Shown: piece after piece, positions 60,029-64,000 of the stretch
How the letters are laid out: each line of letters begins with the position of its first letter
Position numbering within the stretch: the first letter of the stretch is position 1
Assembly: GCF_036924715.1 (NCBI RefSeq)
Contig: NZ_JAZHSB010000001.1
Location: 5,199,001-5,263,000 of the forward strand
Origin: Bradyrhizobium sp. AZCC 1721
GTDB taxonomy: Bacteria; Pseudomonadota; Alphaproteobacteria; Rhizobiales; Xanthobacteraceae
Length of the DNA: 64,000 nucleotides
Reading direction: 5' to 3'
Program-made: the position numbers and the translations under genes
The notes under the pieces: generated by a model
Told to the model about the DNA's origin: nothing
Databases searched by the model: none
The model's input: the letters and a program-made list of their open reading frames with translations, nothing else

Positions 60029-60839
60029 GCCCATCGACATCGTCGAACTCGATGTCAGCGATGCGAAGGCCGGGCTCGTGCTGTCGACCGAAGCCGGCTG
60101 GAACCAGAACGAAGCCGACTGGCGCTTCTTCTTGAGCCAAGGGGTCGTATTCGGCGCGCGCGACGGCAACCAGTTGGTGGCGACGGCGGCGCTGCTGCCC
60201 TACTCGGCCGGCAATGCCTGGATCAGCATGGTGCTGGTGACCGCCAACTTTCGCCGCCGCGGCCTCGCGACCAGGCTCGTCGATACCTGCCTGGAAGCGG
60301 CCGCGCGGCGCCGGCTCACAACCTGGCTTGATGCCACGCCGGCTGGCGCGACCGTCTATGGTCCGCTCGGTTTTGCGCCGACGCTGCAACTGCGGCGGTT
60401 GCGGTTGGAAAAGCCGCAAGGCACCACAGCGACAAGGCCGCTCGCGGCCGGCAACCTCGAAGCCCTGGCCGCGCGCGATGCCGGCGCCATGGGATTCGAC
60501 CGCAGCACATTGCTGTCGGAATTTGCTGCGCGCCCGCGTTCTCGCATCGTATCGGATGCTCGAGCCATGGCCCTGATCCGCGATGGACGCACCGCACGGC
60601 ACATCGGTCCAGTCCTGGCCGACCACGCCGATCAGGCGTTGGCATTGGTCGACGCCATCACTAGCTCCGAGACCGGCTCCTGGCTGATCGACGCCGTTCA
60701 TTCTCAGGACGCGTTTCTGAACGGTCTCGTTCGCTCGGGCTGGAATATCGAGCGACCATTTCAGCGCATGCGCTTTGGTTCCGCGACTGCCTCACCCGCG
60801 CAACCGCCGCTTGCCGTCGCCGGCCCGGAATTCGGATAG
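60015..60839 (+). CDS. GNAT-family N-acetyltransferase
   Basis: The 274-residue protein has an acetyl-CoA binding motif in WISMVLVTANFRRRGLATRL and the typical V-x-x-x-R-R-x-G-L-A (Q/R-x-x-G-x-A) pattern. A second half (about residues 130-274) may be another acetyltransferase-like lobe, as in double-GNAT proteins. It probably acetylates an amine that is an intermediate of the operon's pathway. It is coupled to the SDR gene by overlap and is 11 bases before the aldolase gene. Confidence 0.87.
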   Translation: MAAIEPIDIVELDVSDAKAGLVLSTEAGWNQNEADWRFFLSQGVVFGARDGNQLVATAALLPYSAGNAWISMVLVTANFRRRGLATRLVDTCLEAAARRRLTTWLDATPAGATVYGPLGFAPTLQLRRLRLEKPQGTTATRPLAAGNLEALAARDAGAMGFDRSTLLSEFAARPRSRIVSDARAMALIRDGRTARHIGPVLADHADQALALVDAITSSETGSWLIDAVHSQDAFLNGLVRSGWNIERPFQRMRFGSATASPAQPPLAVAGPEFG

Positions 60840-60850
60840 GAACAGCCGCC

Positions 60851-61906
60851 ATGCATCATAGCGAAATCAAGGCCGAGGTACGAAAGCTGATCGCCGACGG
60901 CACCGTGCTTCCGGCGCATCCGCTCGCGCTCGACGCCAAGCGCGCACTCGATGTACGGCATCAGCGGGCGCTGACGCGCTATTACCTCGATGCTGGCGCC
61001 GGAGGATTGGCCGTGGGCGTGCACACCACGCAATTCGCGATCCGCGACGTCGGAATGTACCGTCCGGTGCTGGAGCTGGCGGCCGAGACCGCCGCTTCAT
61101 GGACCAAACGGCCGGTCGCGATGGTCGCAGGCCTGGCCGGTCCAACGCAGCAAGCCATCGCAGAAGCGCAGACCGCGCGTAGCATCGGCTATCACGCCGG
61201 CCTGCTCAGCCTGGCTGCGATGAAATCGGCATCCGAGGACGACATCATTGCGCATTGCGAGGCAGTGGCACGCGAGATCCCGCTGGTCGGCTTCTATTTG
61301 CAGCCGGCCGTCGGCGGCGTGATCCTCAGCGCCGATTTCTGGAAGCGCTTTGCGGCCATCGATAACGTCATCGCGATCAAGATCGCTCCGTTCAACCGCT
61401 ATCGGACGCTGGACGTGCTGCGTGGGGTGGCTGCAGCGAACGCACTTGACCGCGTCGCGCTCTATACCGGCAACGACGATCACATCCTGCTTGACCTCAC
61501 TTTGCCGTTCGACCTCCGCGACAAGGGCGTCACCACGCGAGCGTACTTCAAGGGCGGCCTGCTCGGGCACTGGTCGGTATGGACCGCGAGCGCGATCAAG
61601 CAGTTCGAGATGTGCAAGGCGGCACGCGGCAAGGATACCGTGCCGGCCGACCTGCTGGCGCTCGACGCGCGTGTCACCGACTGCAACAGCGCGTTCTTCG
61701 ATGTTGCCAACAATTTTCACGGCTGCATCGCAGGTTGCCACGAAATCCTGCGGCGGCAAGGATTGATGCAAGGTCTCTGGTGTCTCGACCCCGCAGAAGG
61801 GCTGAGCCCGGGCCAGATGCAGGAGATCGACCGCGTCTGCCGCGAGCATGCCGATCTCTCCGACGACGGCTTCGTGAAGGCGAACCTGCAGAAATGGCTG
61901 GCATGA
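60851..61906 (+). CDS. DapA-family aldolase (dihydrodipicolinate synthase superfamily)
   Basis: The 351-residue (beta/alpha)8 protein has the likely Schiff-base Lys177 in NVIAIKIAPFNRYRTLDVL and Tyr149 in VGFYLQPAVGG, which match the Lys and Tyr of DapA/NanA enzymes. Length is slightly above the 300 of DapA. The family includes aldolases, lyases and dehydratases for keto acids; since it is encoded in a transport operon, a catabolic aldol cleavage or dehydration is more likely than lysine synthesis. Its TGA overlaps the ATPase start (ATGA), so the two are coupled. Confidence 0.87.
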   Translation: MHHSEIKAEVRKLIADGTVLPAHPLALDAKRALDVRHQRALTRYYLDAGAGGLAVGVHTTQFAIRDVGMYRPVLELAAETAASWTKRPVAMVAGLAGPTQQAIAEAQTARSIGYHAGLLSLAAMKSASEDDIIAHCEAVAREIPLVGFYLQPAVGGVILSADFWKRFAAIDNVIAIKIAPFNRYRTLDVLRGVAAANALDRVALYTGNDDHILLDLTLPFDLRDKGVTTRAYFKGGLLGHWSVWTASAIKQFEMCKAARGKDTVPADLLALDARVTDCNSAFFDVANNFHGCIAGCHEILRRQGLMQGLWCLDPAEGLSPGQMQEIDRVCREHADLSDDGFVKANLQKWLA

Positions 61907-62682
61907 CGGCGGACGAGCCCTTCATCAGCCTGCGCAACGTCCGCAAGGTCTATCGGTCGAGGGCTACGGAATTCCTCGCCGTCTCCGACGTCACCATGGA
62001 CGTCAAGGAAGGCGAACTGGTGTCGCTGGTCGGCCCGTCCGGCTGCGGCAAGACAACCGTGCTCAAGATCCTGGCCGGATTGCATGACGCCGACGGCGGC
62101 ACGATCAAGATCGGTAGCGCGAAGACGCCGTTTGATCCGGCGCGCGACATCGGCATGGTGTTCCAGCAGGCCCTGCTGCTGAAATGGCGAACCATTTTGG
62201 ACAACGTGCTGCTGCCGGCCGAAATCGTCGGCCTGCCGATGAAGGCCGCGCGGAGCCGCGCCCGCGATCTGCTCAACCTGGTCGGACTGGCTGGCTACGA
62301 GGATAAATATCCGCAGCAATTGTCCGGCGGCATGCAGCAGCGCACGGCGATTGCGCGCGCCTTCATCCACGATCCCAAGCTGATCCTGATGGACGAGCCG
62401 TTCGGCGCGCTAGACGCGCTGACCCGCGAGCAGATGAATCTCGAAATGCTGCGGATCTGGCGCGAAAGCGGCAAGACCATCCTGTTCGTGACGCACTCGA
62501 TCCAGGAAGCGGTGTTCCTCGCCTCGCATTGCGCCGTGCTCACCGCAGGTCCGGCGCGAATGGCGGAATATTTCCCGATCGAGCTGCCATTTCCCCGCGC
62601 ATTGCCGATCAAGACCACGGATGAGTTCGGTGCCTATGCGCGGCGAATCTACGCGAGTCTGGGATTGAGCCCGAGCGCATAG
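61903..62682 (+). CDS. ABC transporter ATP-binding protein (SsuB/TauB-like)
   Basis: The 259-residue ATPase has Walker A GPSGCGKTT, signature QQLSGGMQQRTAIARAF, Walker B LILMDEPFGALDAL and switch VTHSIQEAVFLAS. It is of the taurine/nitrate type and should pair with the permease at 58206 and binding protein at 56366. ATG 61903 overlaps the aldolase stop by four bases; the longer upstream frame is a shadow of the aldolase. It ends the TetR-controlled operon. Confidence 0.92.
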   Translation: MTADEPFISLRNVRKVYRSRATEFLAVSDVTMDVKEGELVSLVGPSGCGKTTVLKILAGLHDADGGTIKIGSAKTPFDPARDIGMVFQQALLLKWRTILDNVLLPAEIVGLPMKAARSRARDLLNLVGLAGYEDKYPQQLSGGMQQRTAIARAFIHDPKLILMDEPFGALDALTREQMNLEMLRIWRESGKTILFVTHSIQEAVFLASHCAVLTAGPARMAEYFPIELPFPRALPIKTTDEFGAYARRIYASLGLSPSA

Positions 62683-62814
62683 CCCTGCAGGCGCCAGGAC
62701 TTCGGCGGCTCGCCTCGCATACGCATCATGCAACTGAGAGCCTGTGGCCGGCGCCGCGTCCGTAGTACACGCCACCCCAGGGCACGTCCGCCCCGGCGTG
62801 GAGAGCCCGACAGA

Positions 62815-64000
62815 ATGTCCGCAGACTTAGCCCCCAAATCATCCCCCACGCCCATCGATGGCTTGCCGCCGGAACTCAGGCGGCGCTGGGCGGTGGCGGC
62901 GATCTTCACCGCGCTGGCACTGGCCTCGCTGGATACCGCGATCGCCAATATCGCGCTGCCCGCCATCGCGGCCGACCTCCATGTCAGCCCGGCCGACGTG
63001 GTCTGGGTCGTCAATATCTACCAGATCGCCTTGGTCGCGACGCTGCTGCCGCTCGGCGCACTCGGCGAAATCGTCGGTCATCAGCGGATCTATATCGGCG
63101 GCCTCGTGCTGTTCACGCTGGCCTCGCTCGGCTGCGCCTTGGCATGGTCGCTGCCGAGCCTGACGGCGGCGCGGGCGCTGCAGGGGCTGGGCGCCAGCGG
63201 CATCATGAGCGTGAACGCGGCGCTGGTCCGTTTCGTCTATCCGACCCACATGCTGGGGCGCGGCTTCGGCCATAACGCGCTCGTGGTCGGAACGGCATTC
63301 ACTTTCGGTCCGACGATTGCGTCCGCGATCCTTGCGATCGGAACGTGGCCGTGGCTGTTCGCGATCAACCTTCCCTTCGGCCTGATCGCAATCTGGATCG
63401 GCCTGAAGACGTTGCCCAGAACGCCGCGCGCGAAACACGCGTTCGATTTTGCGAGCGCAGCGCTGACCGCAAGCTGTCTCGGGCTATTCATCATCGGCAT
63501 CGGAAGCGCGGCACATCAGGCGCCGCCCTTCCTTGTCGGAGTGGCGCTTGGCGCAGCATTGCTGCTCGGCTGGATCATGACCCGACGGGATGCGGATCAT
63601 CCGGCGCCGATGTTGCCGATCGACCTGTTCCGGCGGCCGATGTTCGCGTTGTCGGCCGCCACGTCGGTCTGCACATTCGCGGTGCAGGGACTGGCCTTCG
63701 TTTCGCTGCCCTTCTACTTCGAGGACGTGCTGCACCGGTCCCAGGTCGAAACCGGCTTCTTCATGACGCCCTGGCCATTGGTGGTGGCGATCATGGCGCC
63801 GATCGGGGGCCGGCTCTCCGATCGCTATCCTGTCGGCATTCTCGGCGGCCTCGGGCTGGTATTGCTCGGCATCGGCATGGCCCTGCTCGCAACGCTGCCT
63901 TCGGACCCTAGCGTTGCCAACATCGTCTGGCGCACGGTGATTTGCGGAATCGGATTCGGCTTCTTTCAAACGCCGAATTTGCGGGCGCTGATGTCGAGCG
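62815..64000 (+). CDS. MFS transporter, DHA2 drug-efflux type (3' end beyond the window)
   Basis: The first 395 codons of a 14-helix-type exporter related to EmrB/QacA are present. Motifs include LASLDTAIANIALPAIAADL (D1-type motif C region), GALGEIVGHQRIYIGGLVLF and ARALQGLGASGIMSVNAALV with the proton-linked G-x-x-x-G pattern. GGAG lies eleven bases before the ATG. It is separated from the ABC ATPase by 132 bases and may not belong to that operon. Substrate unknown. Confidence 0.9.
   Translation, partial: MSADLAPKSSPTPIDGLPPELRRRWAVAAIFTALALASLDTAIANIALPAIAADLHVSPADVVWVVNIYQIALVATLLPLGALGEIVGHQRIYIGGLVLFTLASLGCALAWSLPSLTAARALQGLGASGIMSVNAALVRFVYPTHMLGRGFGHNALVVGTAFTFGPTIASAILAIGTWPWLFAINLPFGLIAIWIGLKTLPRTPRAKHAFDFASAALTASCLGLFIIGIGSAAHQAPPFLVGVALGAALLLGWIMTRRDADHPAPMLPIDLFRRPMFALSAATSVCTFAVQGLAFVSLPFYFEDVLHRSQVETGFFMTPWPLVVAIMAPIGGRLSDRYPVGILGGLGLVLLGIGMALLATLPSDPSVANIVWRTVICGIGFGFFQTPNLRALMSS

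Overview
The window is GC-rich DNA from an alphaproteobacterium of the Bradyrhizobium/Rhodopseudomonas type. This rests on the gene families, the many solute-binding proteins, the assimilatory nitrate operon layout, and several copies of palindromic repeats (CGTCATTGCGAGC... and the CCCCGGATCAAGTCCGGGG / GGTGGGCACG families) that I know from Bradyrhizobiaceae. The species assignment is inference. I see no tRNA, rRNA, prophage, insertion sequence or CRISPR array.

Layout. 1-5.1 kb: the start of a urea ABC transporter binding protein gene (urtA, cut by the window edge), divergent from a large histidine kinase whose sensor is an NCS1-type permease, followed by its LuxR-type response regulator. 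5.3-12.7 kb: a nitrate uptake and reduction operon (nrtA-nrtB-nrtD, FAD reductase, nasA) behind a sigma-54-like promoter with an IHF-like site. 12.7-16.7 kb: an intradiol dioxygenase, a serine esterase and an orphan HWE-type kinase. 16.7-19.6 kb: a TRAP transporter. 20.5-24.3 kb: an XRE regulator, a crotonase lacking both hydratase glutamates, an isopropylmalate/isocitrate dehydrogenase homologue and a zinc alcohol dehydrogenase. 24.5-31.2 kb: a five-gene peptide/solute ABC operon plus a class III CoA-transferase. 31.3-35.9 kb: glycogen synthase, patatin, 3-hydroxybutyrate dehydrogenase and a LysR regulator. This is a carbon-storage block.

36-51 kb reads like a stress and carbohydrate island. 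It holds small and basic proteins, an orphan NuoB, a thiol peroxidase-like protein, secreted DUF302 and cupin proteins, a flavin disulfide reductase with an altered active site, two MFS pumps, a PRC-barrel protein, a glycogen debranching enzyme, an ABC exporter and a GT4 glycosyltransferase. The glycosyltransferase has an exact GGAAC-N16-CGTT promoter, as used by the alphaproteobacterial general stress sigma factor EcfG. 51-56 kb: an alkylsulfatase, an acyl-CoA dehydrogenase divergent from an IclR regulator, and a Bug-type binding protein.

56.4-62.7 kb is the most system-like unit. It comprises an NMT1-type binding protein divergent from a TetR regulator, then permease, SDR-like protein, GNAT acetyltransferase, DapA-family aldolase and ABC ATPase in one run, with two matching TCAAC-N6-GTTG operators flanking tetR. 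It looks like a TetR-controlled uptake and catabolic operon for an unidentified small molecule. The window ends inside a DHA2-type drug efflux pump.

All calls come from reading the sequence; no database search was run. Start codons were moved from the longest frame wherever a Shine-Dalgarno sequence, signal peptide or overlapping neighbour argued for it.
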